From NCBI RefSeq assembly GCF_900090285.1, contig NZ_LT607754.1, positions 3,250,001 through 3,314,000 on the forward strand: a DNA stretch of 64,000 nt, in the 5' to 3' direction. A program made the position numbers and the translations under genes. Below are positions 29,725 through 37,868 of the stretch, piece by piece. The stretch is from Micromonospora inositola. Lineage in GTDB: Bacteria; Actinomycetota; Actinomycetes; Mycobacteriales; Micromonosporaceae. The notes below the pieces were generated by a model that did not search any database, had not been told where the DNA came from, and worked only from the letters and a program-made list of their open reading frames with translations. Positions within the stretch are counted from its first letter, which is position 1; each line of letters opens with the position of its first letter.

Positions 29725-31194
29725 GTGACGACGTTCGTTGACCGGGTCGTCCTGCACATGCAGGCCGGCGACGGCGGGCACGGCTGTGTCTCCATCCACC
29801 GGGAGAAGTTCAAGCCCTTCGGCGGCCCCGACGGCGGCAACGGCGGGCACGGCGGCAGCGTCTCGCTGGTCGTCGACCCGCAGGTGACCACGCTGCTCGA
29901 CTTCCACTTCCGCCCGCACCTCAAGGCCGAGAACGGCAAGGGCGGCGCCGGCTCGAACCGGGACGGGGCCAACGGCCACGACCTGATCATCAAGGTGCCG
30001 AACGGCACCGTGGTGCAGAGCCTCGACGGTGAGGTGCTGGCCGACCTGGTCGGCGCGGGCACCACCTTCGAGGCGGCCCGGGGTGGCCGCGGCGGGCGGG
30101 GCAACGCCTCGTTGGCCAACGCCCGGCGCAAGGCCCCCGGCTTCGCCGAACTGGGTGAGCCCGGCGACCTCCTGGACGTGGTGCTGGAGCTGAAGAGCGT
30201 CGCCGACGTCGGCCTGGTCGGCTTCCCGTCGGCCGGCAAGTCCTCGCTGATCTCGGTGATCTCCGCCGCCAAGCCGAAGATCGCCGACTACCCGTTCACC
30301 ACCCTGGTGCCGAACCTGGGCGTGGTCCGGGTGGACAACCACACCTTCACCGTCGCCGACGTGCCGGGCCTGATCCCGGGCGCGGCCACCGGCAAGGGCC
30401 TTGGGCTGGAGTTCCTCCGCCACGTCGAGCGCTGCGCCGTGCTGGTGCACGTGGTCGACACGGCGACGCTGGAGCCCGGCCGGGACCCGCTCGCCGACAT
30501 CGACACCATCGAGGCGGAGCTGTCCGAGTACGGCGGCCTGGCCGACCGGCCCCGGCTCGTCGCCCTCAACAAGATCGACGTACCGGACGGGCGGGATCTC
30601 GCCGAGATCGTCCGGCCGGACCTGGAGGCGCGCGGTTTCCAGGTCTTCGAGGTCTCCACGGCCACCCGCGAGGGGCTCAAGGAGCTCATGTACGCGATGG
30701 CCGAGCTGGTCGAGCAGGGCCGCAAAGCGGCGCCGCCGGCCGAGCCGACCCGGATCGTGATCCGCCCGAAGGCGGTCGACGACACCGGCTTCACCATCGA
30801 GGCGGAGGAGGACGGCTCCTTCACCGTCCGGGGCGTCCGGCCCGAGCGCTGGGTGCGGCAGACGAACTTCGACAACGACGAGGCCATCGGCTACCTGGCC
30901 GATCGGCTGGCCCGGCTCGGTGTCGAGGAGAAGCTGGCCAAGGCCGGCGCGAACCCCGGCGACCTGGTGCGGATCGGCGATCGGGAGTTCGACTGGCAGC
31001 CCACCCTCTACGCCGGGGTGGACTTCGTCCCGGGCAACCGGGGCACCGACGTCCGGCTGGAGGACAAGTCGGCCCGCGCCTCGGCGGCGGAGCGGCTGGC
31101 CGCCCGCAAGGCCCGCCGCCGGCGTCCCGAGGACGAGCTGGAGTCCGGCGGCCTGGACGCGGACCTCTCCGACGACCTGGACGACGACGAATAG
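29725..31194 (+). CDS. obg: Obg family GTPase
   Basis: GTPase linked to 50S assembly and stress. 489 residues from the GTG at 29725, with GGAAGGA upstream; a longer frame opens at 29698 but lacks a ribosome site. The glycine-rich Obg fold comes first ([32 protein letters not shown]). The G domain has G1 [16 protein letters not shown] (about 172-187), G3 DVPGLIPGA and G4 NKID. The C-terminal OCT domain follows, with [16 protein letters not shown], and the protein ends in an acidic tail. Confidence 0.97.
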   Translation: MTTFVDRVVLHMQAGDGGHGCVSIHREKFKPFGGPDGGNGGHGGSVSLVVDPQVTTLLDFHFRPHLKAENGKGGAGSNRDGANGHDLIIKVPNGTVVQSLDGEVLADLVGAGTTFEAARGGRGGRGNASLANARRKAPGFAELGEPGDLLDVVLELKSVADVGLVGFPSAGKSSLISVISAAKPKIADYPFTTLVPNLGVVRVDNHTFTVADVPGLIPGAATGKGLGLEFLRHVERCAVLVHVVDTATLEPGRDPLADIDTIEAELSEYGGLADRPRLVALNKIDVPDGRDLAEIVRPDLEARGFQVFEVSTATREGLKELMYAMAELVEQGRKAAPPAEPTRIVIRPKAVDDTGFTIEAEEDGSFTVRGVRPERWVRQTNFDNDEAIGYLADRLARLGVEEKLAKAGANPGDLVRIGDREFDWQPTLYAGVDFVPGNRGTDVRLEDKSARASAAERLAARKARRRRPEDELESGGLDADLSDDLDDDE

Positions 31195-31264
31195 CTCGGC
31201 TACGTCCGTGTTCGGGTCGTTGGCCGGAAACCTCCGCGAAATCCGCTCGGCTTAGCGTGACGGG

Positions 31265-31714
31265 ATGCTGATCGAATCCCGTCCCGCCACCGATCCCGAG
31301 ATCGCCGCCCTGGTCACGGCCCAGCAACGTGATCTGCGGGCGGCCGACGGCGGGCTGGACGGGCAGGCGACGCTGACCCAGGACGACATCCACTACCTGG
31401 CGGCGGTGGTCGGCGGCCGGGCGGTCGGCTGCGGCGGCCTCCAGGCGCTGGACGGCGACACCGGGGAGCTGAAGCGGATGTACGTCCGCCCGGCGTACCG
31501 GGGGCGGGGCATCGCCCGGCAGTTGCTGGCCGCCCTCGAGGAGCTGGCCTTCCAGCGCGGACACGCCGTGGTCTGCCTCGAGACCGGGACGTACCTGCCG
31601 GCCGCGATCGGGCTCTACACCTCCAGCGGGTACGAGCCCATCCCGGTCTACGGCGAGTACGTCGGCAACCCGTACAGCGTCTGCTTCGCCAAGCGGCTGC
31701 CCGTCGCCGCCTGA
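31265..31714 (+). CDS. GNAT family N-acetyltransferase
   Basis: 149 residues. The acetyl-CoA motif A reads LKRMYVRPAYRGRGIARQLL (about 72-91), with VVCLETGTYLPAAIGLYTSS and a GYEPIPVYGEY end. The acceptor is unknown. It stands alone, 70 nt after obg. Confidence 0.85.
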   Translation: MLIESRPATDPEIAALVTAQQRDLRAADGGLDGQATLTQDDIHYLAAVVGGRAVGCGGLQALDGDTGELKRMYVRPAYRGRGIARQLLAALEELAFQRGHAVVCLETGTYLPAAIGLYTSSGYEPIPVYGEYVGNPYSVCFAKRLPVAA

Positions 31715-31748
31715 CGGCGGCCGACCCGGGCGGCGGGGGCGCCCCCGG

Positions 31749-32408
31749 TCAGGCGCCGGTCTCGGCGTGCGCGGCGGTGACCGGCTTCGACTCGGGGCTG
31801 GCGTGCTGCCGCAGCACGATGCTGAGCAGGATCAGCACGCCGACGGCGAGGAACTCGCTCTGCCAGTTCTGCATGGACTGGAACCAGAAGTCGCTGGTGA
31901 AGAGGAACTGCCAGGCGCCGATCGGGGCGGCCCCGCTCTCCAGCGCCTGCTCCTGGTTGTACTCCGCCACGCCGCCGAACAGGTGGCCGAGGAACGAGCC
32001 GGCGAAGATCAGCAGCAGCGCCAGCGAGAGGCTGTTGCGGTAGACGGCCAGGGGGAAGCCGCCCACCCGGACCGGCCAGGGGGAGTCCGGCTTGGCCCGG
32101 CGCGGGTCGTCGTCGGGCCGGTCGTCCTGGCCCTCGGGCTTCGACTCCGCCGAGCCCTTCTGCACCAGGTACGCGGTGAGCAGCACGTAGCCGCCCATCT
32201 GGAGGAACTCCGACTCCCAGTTCTCGAAGACCGCCTCGGCGAAGTGCCCGGTGCCGAGGTACGCCCACCAGCTCAGCGGGGCCGCGCCGTACTGGGTCAG
32301 CTCCTCGTTGTGGACCTGCCAGCCGGTCACGCTCTGCAACGCGAGGAAGACCAGGAATGCGCCGAGCATGGCGACCGTGAGCGCGTTCTCCCGCAACCAC
32401 CGTGGCAT
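31749..32408 (-). CDS. DUF6766-type membrane protein
   Basis: 219 residues with four hydrophobic segments (about 9-25, 71-86, 122-142 and 186-202). Each pair is separated by a Trp-rich loop with FENWESEFLQMGGYV and MQNWQSEFLAVGVLI, so the protein is an internal duplication of a two-helix unit. It matches the DUF6766 pattern. Function unknown. Confidence 0.75.
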   Translation of the reverse strand: MPRWLRENALTVAMLGAFLVFLALQSVTGWQVHNEELTQYGAAPLSWWAYLGTGHFAEAVFENWESEFLQMGGYVLLTAYLVQKGSAESKPEGQDDRPDDDPRRAKPDSPWPVRVGGFPLAVYRNSLSLALLLIFAGSFLGHLFGGVAEYNQEQALESGAAPIGAWQFLFTSDFWFQSMQNWQSEFLAVGVLILLSIVLRQHASPESKPVTAAHAETGA

Positions 32409-32532
32409 CGCAGGACCTCCTCGTCCGTCGGATCACTCCCCGTGGTGACCCTCCGTTGCCCCGGGCAAGGATTCGGCAAACCCGCGCCCAGTGTGTCGGG
32501 TGACGGACCACCCGACCGGGTGAAGGCGCAGA

Positions 32533-33015
32533 TCAGGGGCGGTCGATCGGGGTGTCCAGCCGGCCGCCGGTGCCGACGTCGTTGGAGAGCAGCAGCCCCA
32601 CGACGAGCATGCCGAAGCCGAGGAACAGGTGCAGCCAGTTGTCCGCGTCGTTGAACGGCACGAAGTTGGCCGCGGTCTTCATGTCGATGCCGAAGCCGTA
32701 CAGCCAGAGGCCCAGGTAGACGGCGCCGCCGCCGGCCAGGAAGAGCCGGGCCCCGGCGACCCGACGCGCGAGCACCAGCCCGACCAGGCCGAAGAGCAGG
32801 TGCAGCAGGTTGTGCAGGACCGACACCTGGAACAGGCCGAGCAGCTTCGCCTCCGAGTGGTGCCCGGCGAAGGTCAGGTCGCCGTAGTGCGTGGTGACCC
32901 CGGGGACGAACCCGAGCACGCCGATCAGGACGAAGACGGCGGCCACCGCGGCGGCGACCGGCTGGATCCGGGGCTTCGGGCCGGCCGGGGCGCGTCCGCG
33001 CACGTCACGTGCCAT
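32533..33015 (-). CDS. DUF4383-type membrane protein
   Basis: 160 residues from ATG 33015. Four hydrophobic segments are spread over the chain, with HNLLHLLFGLVGLVLARR and DNWLHLFLGFGMLVVG, the His/Asn pattern typical of DUF4383. It is transcribed toward the DUF6766 gene, leaving 124 nt between. Function unknown. Confidence 0.8.
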   Translation of the reverse strand: MARDVRGRAPAGPKPRIQPVAAAVAAVFVLIGVLGFVPGVTTHYGDLTFAGHHSEAKLLGLFQVSVLHNLLHLLFGLVGLVLARRVAGARLFLAGGGAVYLGLWLYGFGIDMKTAANFVPFNDADNWLHLFLGFGMLVVGLLLSNDVGTGGRLDTPIDRP

Positions 33016-33213
33016 CGCTGTCACCTCCGTGGAGCAGCCGCCGCCCGGGGCCGGACGACCCTCCATTGTGTGATCGAGGTGGGGCGGTTCCGCAGAGAAA
33101 TGACGAATCAGGCATGGACCCGACGACTGGGGGTAGGTCAATGGTCACGCCGACAACACGTCGGCACGACCCCACGACACAACCGCTACGACCATCCGAG
33201 CGGAAGGGTAATC

Positions 33214-34008
33214 ATGACCTACGATCTTTCCCCCACGTCCTCCACCTACGGGCAGGAGTCGCACAACGGCGGTGGCGTCCGTGACCAGGCCCGCCAGGTC
33301 GGCTCGGAGGCGGCGAACGCGGGCGGCGCCGTCGCGGAGACCGCCAAGGAGCAGGGCAAGGAGGTGGTGGGCGAGGCGAAGCGCCAGGCCCGCAACCTCT
33401 ACGGCGAGGCCCGCAACCAGGTCGCCGCCCAGACCAGCCAGCAGCAGCAGCGCGCCGCCGGCGGCCTCCGCTCGCTGGCCGAGGAGATGCGCTCGATGGC
33501 GCAGGGCAGCGGCCAGTCCGGCCCGGTGACCGAGCTGGCCCACCAGGCCGCCGACCGGGTGCACGGCGTGGCCGGCTGGCTGGAGCAGCGCGAGCCGGGC
33601 GACATCCTGCACGAGGTGAAGAGCTACGCCCGCCGCAACCCGGGCACCTTCCTGGTCGGCGCCGCCGTCCTCGGCGTCCTCGCCGGCCGGCTGACCAAGA
33701 ACATCGCCGCCACCGGCGACGACGACCCGGCCCGCCGGGCGTACGGCCCGGGCTACGACCCGGACCGGACCGCGGTCATCCCGACCTCGCGCGCGGTGCC
33801 GGAGGCCGTGCCGCCGGGCGGCTACCTCGACCCGACCCCGGGCAGCTACGCCGACCCGCAGACCGGCTACGCCGAGCCGGGCGGCTACACCGACCCGACC
33901 CGCGGCGGCTACGCAGAGCCGCAGACCGGCACCGGCCAGCCGCTGCCGCCGGTGAGCCAGACCGACCCGCTGCCGGGCGTGCCGTCGAGCGGCGTCACCC
34001 GTCCGTGA
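33214..34008 (+). CDS. Amphipathic, membrane-anchored protein with Tyr/Pro repeat tail
   Basis: 264 residues from ATG 33214. The first 95 residues are an Ala/Glu/Gln-rich amphipathic helix region (AKEQGKEVVGEAKRQARNLY), then WLEQREPGDILHEVKSYARR leads into one short hydrophobic segment (FLVGAAVLGVLAGRL, about 147-161). The tail carries GGY-x-DP/EP repeats (GGYLDPTPGSYADPQTGYAE). It is the first gene of a three-gene set with the holin-like and DUF3618 proteins that follow, a cluster seen in actinobacterial cell-envelope or stress loci. Role unknown. Confidence 0.75.
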   Translation: MTYDLSPTSSTYGQESHNGGGVRDQARQVGSEAANAGGAVAETAKEQGKEVVGEAKRQARNLYGEARNQVAAQTSQQQQRAAGGLRSLAEEMRSMAQGSGQSGPVTELAHQAADRVHGVAGWLEQREPGDILHEVKSYARRNPGTFLVGAAVLGVLAGRLTKNIAATGDDDPARRAYGPGYDPDRTAVIPTSRAVPEAVPPGGYLDPTPGSYADPQTGYAEPGGYTDPTRGGYAEPQTGTGQPLPPVSQTDPLPGVPSSGVTRP

Positions 34009-34044
34009 GCGGCCGATCCGTCAGAAGGGAGGCGACGGCATGAC

Positions 34045-34506
34045 ATGCCGACGCAGGGGTCCGGACTGGACTCCGGTTACCACGCGGAGACGGGCGCCCC
34101 GCACACCGCGGACGAGGTCCGGGGCAGCTCCCTCGGTGAGCTGATGCGCCAGGTGACCACCGACCTCTCGACGCTGATGCGGCAGGAGGTCGAGCTGGCC
34201 AAGGCGGAGATCCGCCAGGAGGGCAGGAAGGCGGGCAAGGCCGCCGGGCTGTTCGGCGGCGCCGGCTTCGGCGGCTACATGGTGGCGCTCTTCCTCTCCA
34301 TCGCGCTGTGGCAGGCCCTGGACAACGTGATGGATTCGGGCCTGGCCGCGCTGATCGTGGCCGTCATCTGGGCCGCGATCGCGGCGGTCCTCTACTCCAT
34401 GGCCAAGAAGAACGCCGAGCGGATTCGCGGCCTCAAGCAGACCAACGACAGCGTGCAGCGCATCCCCGACGCGCTCAAGCCGCACCCGGAGGGAGTCACC
34501 CGATGA
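34045..34506 (+). CDS. Phage holin family / DUF1469-like protein
   Basis: 153 residues. A helical N-terminus with STLMRQEVELAKAEIRQEGR is followed by two hydrophobic segments (about 70-92 and 98-117) and a basic C-terminus. This is the actinobacterial holin-superfamily (DUF1469) form, which is usually a chromosomal envelope gene and not a phage lysis gene. Its TGA overlaps the ATG of the DUF3618 gene (ATGA). Confidence 0.85.
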   Translation: MPTQGSGLDSGYHAETGAPHTADEVRGSSLGELMRQVTTDLSTLMRQEVELAKAEIRQEGRKAGKAAGLFGGAGFGGYMVALFLSIALWQALDNVMDSGLAALIVAVIWAAIAAVLYSMAKKNAERIRGLKQTNDSVQRIPDALKPHPEGVTR

Positions 34507-35153
34507 GCACCGACCCCGACCAGATCCGGCGGGAGATCGAGGCCACCCGTAACAGCCTCAGCTCGGACGTGGACGCGCTGGCGTACAAGGTCAGCCCGAG
34601 CCGCATCGTCGACGACCGCAAGCAGCGGGCGCGCAACGCGCTCCAGAATGTGAGGGACAAGATCATGGGAACCGCCTCGGACTACGGCCACAGCACCGGT
34701 CACGCCGCCCACTCGGCGGCCGACCACGCCTCCTCGGCGGCCTCCACCGTCGGCGACAAGGCGCACGCCGCCGCCTCCACGGTCGGCGACGCCGCCCAGC
34801 GGGCCCCGCACGTGTTGCGGGAGAAGTCCGAGGGCAACCCGCTGGCCGCCGGCCTGATCGCGTTCGGCGCCGGCATGCTGGTCTCCTCGCTGATCCCGGC
34901 CAGCCGCCGCGAGCAGCAGGTGGCGGCGCAGGTCAAGGAGAAGGCCGGCGAGCACGCCGGCGCGGTGAAGGAGAAGCTGGGCGAGGTGGCCGGCGAGCTC
35001 AAGGAGGAGCTGCGCGAGCCGGCGCAGCAGGCCACCGAGTCGGTGCGCTCCACCGCCCAGGACGCAGTGCACGCGGTCAAGGACGACACGAAGTCGGCCG
35101 CGCAGGACGTCAAGGGCACCGCGCAGCAGTCCCGCGAACAGGTCCGGTACTGA
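34503..35153 (+). CDS. DUF3618 domain protein
   Basis: 216 residues. It begins with the DUF3618 motif DPDQIRREIEATRNSLSSDV. An Ala/His/Ser-rich helical part contains the repeat STVGDKAHAAASTVGDAAQR, then a hydrophobic turn (LAAGLIAFGAGMLVSSLIP) and a long Ala/Glu/Lys amphipathic tail resembling LEA or apolipoprotein-like helices (KEKAGEHAGAVKEKLGEVAG). Overlap with the holin-like gene suggests a membrane-associated complex. Confidence 0.85.
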   Translation: MSTDPDQIRREIEATRNSLSSDVDALAYKVSPSRIVDDRKQRARNALQNVRDKIMGTASDYGHSTGHAAHSAADHASSAASTVGDKAHAAASTVGDAAQRAPHVLREKSEGNPLAAGLIAFGAGMLVSSLIPASRREQQVAAQVKEKAGEHAGAVKEKLGEVAGELKEELREPAQQATESVRSTAQDAVHAVKDDTKSAAQDVKGTAQQSREQVRY

Positions 35154-35172
35154 CCCGGACCCTCGTACGCCG

Positions 35173-35218
35173 CAGCTCGCGGTCACACCCGGCCCGACCG
35201 GGGAGTGGCCGCGAGCTG
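35173..35218. terminator. Bidirectional terminator behind the DUF3618 operon
   Basis: CAGCTCGCGGTCAC pairs with GTGGCCGCGAGCTG (one wobble) around an 18-nt loop. It lies between the convergent DUF3618 and glycosyltransferase genes. Confidence 0.75.
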
Positions 35219-35273
35219 TCGCGTGCCCGGCGGACCTGTCGGCGAACGCTGTGGAGCTGATGGCGTGGACGAT

Positions 35274-36452
35274 TCAGCTCGGCAGCCGGCCGGCGGCTGA
35301 GCCGGTGACCTCGTTGCGGCAGCCCGCGACCGCCGCCGTCGGTCGGCCGGCGGCGCGCACGTCCGACTCCACCCACAGCACCAGGTCACCGGGACCGTTC
35401 CCGGCCAGCCGGCGGCGCAGCGTCCGGATGGAATGCGCGGGGTCGCGCACCCGCGCGTCGGCGTAGGGCATGCCGCCGCGCAACCGCCGGCCCAGCGCGA
35501 GCCAGGAGCAGACTCCGCGTTCCAGCACCCAGAGCGGGGCGGCCAGCGCGGTGCGCGCCGGGAAGACCCGGGCGCCGCCGGCCCGCCGGCGGCCCACCTC
35601 GGCGACGGCCACCGTCGCCACGGCGGCGCGCAGCAGCAGGCCCGGCCGGCGGGCCGCGAGCGCGGCCGCCACGCCCGGCAGCACCGCCAGCGCCGCCACC
35701 AGCCGGACCGGTTGGGCCTGGTCGTCGTACGCCTGCCGGATCCGCTGCCCGCGGAAGTGCGCGACGGTCGGCGGGACCCGGCGTACGTGCAGCCAGGCCG
35801 GGGTCGCCGTGGCGCCCCCGTACGCGCACACGGTGCGAACCAGCTCGAGGTTCTCGAAGAGCACGTCCGGGTCGTACCCGCCAGTGGCGCGGAAGGTGCT
35901 CCGGCGCACGGCCAGGGTGCCCGGCCAGTCGCCGCCGAACGCGCGGTTGAGCAGAATGCGGCCGGTGTCCCACCAGGCGTGCCAGGGCAGCGGGTCGAAG
36001 TGGTTCTGCGGCCGGACCAGGTCCACCCGGTCCAGCAGTTCGTGCACCGCCCGCAGCCCGGCCTCGTCGTACCGGACGTCGTCGTCGGCGATCACCACGT
36101 GCTCGTGCCGGGCCAGGCCGATCCCGGTCAGCACCCCGAGCACCTGGCTGTTGGCGCCGCGCGGCGTGGGGTCGGGGCGGACGTGTCGGACCAGGTTCCG
36201 CCACGCGGCGGCGTGCCGGGCGAAGAGGTCCGATGCGGAGCCGTCGACCACGGTGACGTCCACCCACCGGGTGAGATCGCGCAGGTAGTCGGTCAGCCCG
36301 GTGAGGCCGGTGTCGTCGGACCGGCGCAGCGGCAGGACGTACTCGACGGGGAGCCGATCGGGTGGCAGGCCGCCGCCCGCCGCGGTGGCCGCGCCACCGA
36401 CGACCGGGGCCGGCGCGAACGCCGCGTGCTGGTCGCGGGCCGGGGCGCTCAT
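35274..36452 (-). CDS. Family 2-like glycosyltransferase
   Basis: 392 residues from ATG 36452. The nucleotide-sugar fold shows VEYVLPLRRSDDTG, VDVTVVDGSASDLF and the DxD-type motif HVVIADDDVRYDE (about 119-131), then NRAFGGDWPGTLAVRRST and DPDVLFENLELVRTV. The C-terminal part holds hydrophobic stretches (VAALAVLPGVAAALAA and others), so it probably acts at the inner membrane face. The acceptor is unknown. It is transcribed divergently from the SRPBCC gene. Confidence 0.82.
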   Translation of the reverse strand: MSAPARDQHAAFAPAPVVGGAATAAGGGLPPDRLPVEYVLPLRRSDDTGLTGLTDYLRDLTRWVDVTVVDGSASDLFARHAAAWRNLVRHVRPDPTPRGANSQVLGVLTGIGLARHEHVVIADDDVRYDEAGLRAVHELLDRVDLVRPQNHFDPLPWHAWWDTGRILLNRAFGGDWPGTLAVRRSTFRATGGYDPDVLFENLELVRTVCAYGGATATPAWLHVRRVPPTVAHFRGQRIRQAYDDQAQPVRLVAALAVLPGVAAALAARRPGLLLRAAVATVAVAEVGRRRAGGARVFPARTALAAPLWVLERGVCSWLALGRRLRGGMPYADARVRDPAHSIRTLRRRLAGNGPGDLVLWVESDVRAAGRPTAAVAGCRNEVTGSAAGRLPS

Positions 36453-36675
36453 GCCGACCCCGGGCCCGACGGGGCGAACGGCCGGCTGCCGGCGTGCCGG
36501 CCCGGTCCGCGGTGATCGACGGCCACGCTGCCTCCCGGATGAGCGCTGGGGCGGGGTCGGCCGATTGCCCGGATCTCTGCTAATCAAACCGTTTTGTCGT
36601 TTCGACGCCTCCGCGCCGGGTAGCGCTGCGGGATGCGGGCGGTCCATCCCCGGACGCCCGGGCTGAGGAGATGTG

Positions 36676-37215
36676 ATGGCCAGCAGAGGAACGAGGTGGG
36701 CGGTGGCGGGCGCCGCCACGGCGGCCGCGATCGGTGTCGGCCGGATGGTCGCCCGACGGCGGCGTCCACACCAGCTCGAGCGGGTGGACGGCTGGTACGT
36801 CGTCCGGCGGGGGATCATCGTGGACCGCCCGATGGAAGCCGTGATCGGCTTCTGGACCGACCGGGAACGGCTGGACCGGGCGCTGGCCGAGTGGGCCACC
36901 CTGGAGCGGCTCGACGAGAACCTGTGGCGCTGCGTGGCGAGCGACCCCGCCGGCAGGGGCACCGAGTGGCGTGCCGAGCTCACCGTCGACGGTCCGGGCC
37001 GGCTGAGCTGGCGGGTTACCGAGGGGCCGGTGGCCGAGCAGGGGCGGGTCGAGCTGGTCTCCGCCCCGCAGGACCGGGGCACCGAGATCCGGACCGAAAT
37101 GCGCTGGCGGTCCAGCCCGGTCCGCCGGGCGCTGGGGCTGACCACCGGCCGGGACCCGGAGATCGGGCTGCGGGACACGCTGCGCCGGGTCAAGTCGCTG
37201 GTCGAGACCGGCTAG
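36676..37215 (+). CDS. SRPBCC / polyketide-cyclase-like protein with membrane anchor
   Basis: 179 residues from ATG 36676; a GTG one codon earlier is equally placed behind GAGGAG. A short hydrophobic N-terminus (WAVAGAATAAAIGVGRMVAR) is followed by an SRPBCC fold: IIVDRPMEAVIGFWTDRERL, then LSWRVTEGPVAEQG and a final helix RDTLRRVKSLVE. This is the START/Bet v1-like ligand-binding fold. The ligand is unknown. Confidence 0.8.
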   Translation: MASRGTRWAVAGAATAAAIGVGRMVARRRRPHQLERVDGWYVVRRGIIVDRPMEAVIGFWTDRERLDRALAEWATLERLDENLWRCVASDPAGRGTEWRAELTVDGPGRLSWRVTEGPVAEQGRVELVSAPQDRGTEIRTEMRWRSSPVRRALGLTTGRDPEIGLRDTLRRVKSLVETG

Positions 37216-37325
37216 TTCCGGATGCCGCTGGACCCGACCGCCGGCCAGTTGGCCCCCCCGACCGACGGCGCAGCCGGCCCGACGCGGTCGATTCGTTCGG
37301 CGGGCGGCCGGGTACAGCAGTCGTC

Positions 37326-37865
37326 ATGCCTGCGCAGAACGAGGAGAAACCGTCCCCTGCCGGCACCGCCGCAAGAGCGTTCGGCGGCAGCGCCGTCGCC
37401 CTGGTGGTGGCCGGCACGGTCGCCCTGCTGACCCGGCAGCCGTGGCTCTTCCCCAGTCTCGGCCCGGCGGTCGTGCTGCACGTCGAGCAGCCCGGCAAGC
37501 CCGAGTCCTCGCCCCGCAACACCCTCATCGGGCACCTGGTGGCGCTGCTCGCCGGGTACGCGATGCTGGTGCTGACCGGGCTCGCCGACCATCAGTCCGC
37601 CCTCCAGGAGGGCGTCTCGGTGCCCCGGGTCATCGCGGCCGTGGGCTCCCTCGCGGTCACCGCCGCGGTGTTGGTGCTGCTGAGCGCCGCGCACCCGCCG
37701 GCGGGCGCGACCACACTGATCGTGAGCCTGGGGCTGCTGCGCACCCCCACCCAACTGGTGACCGCGTTCGCGGCCGTGCTCCTGGTGACCGTGGTCGACC
37801 TGCTGTTCAACCGGGCCACCGGCCGGCGGATGCCGCTGTGGCGGGAAGCTCCAGAGGAGGGGTGA
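37326..37865 (+). CDS. HPP family membrane protein
   Basis: 179 residues. Four hydrophobic segments surround the family motif LSAAHPPAGATTLIVSLG (about 118-135), which holds the HPP triplet. PSLGPAVVLHVEQPGKPESS with NTLIGHLVALLAGY is also typical. Some HPP proteins transport nitrite or related anions. It lies 3 nt upstream of the molybdopterin oxidoreductase, so an anion-linked redox role is a plausible inference. Confidence 0.87.
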   Translation: MPAQNEEKPSPAGTAARAFGGSAVALVVAGTVALLTRQPWLFPSLGPAVVLHVEQPGKPESSPRNTLIGHLVALLAGYAMLVLTGLADHQSALQEGVSVPRVIAAVGSLAVTAAVLVLLSAAHPPAGATTLIVSLGLLRTPTQLVTAFAAVLLVTVVDLLFNRATGRRMPLWREAPEEG

Positions 37866-37868
37866 GAG

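Noticed and set aside
34045..34506. Holin-like protein as evidence of a prophage
   Set aside because: This DUF1469-type protein is a common chromosomal gene in actinobacteria, and no phage genes surround it.
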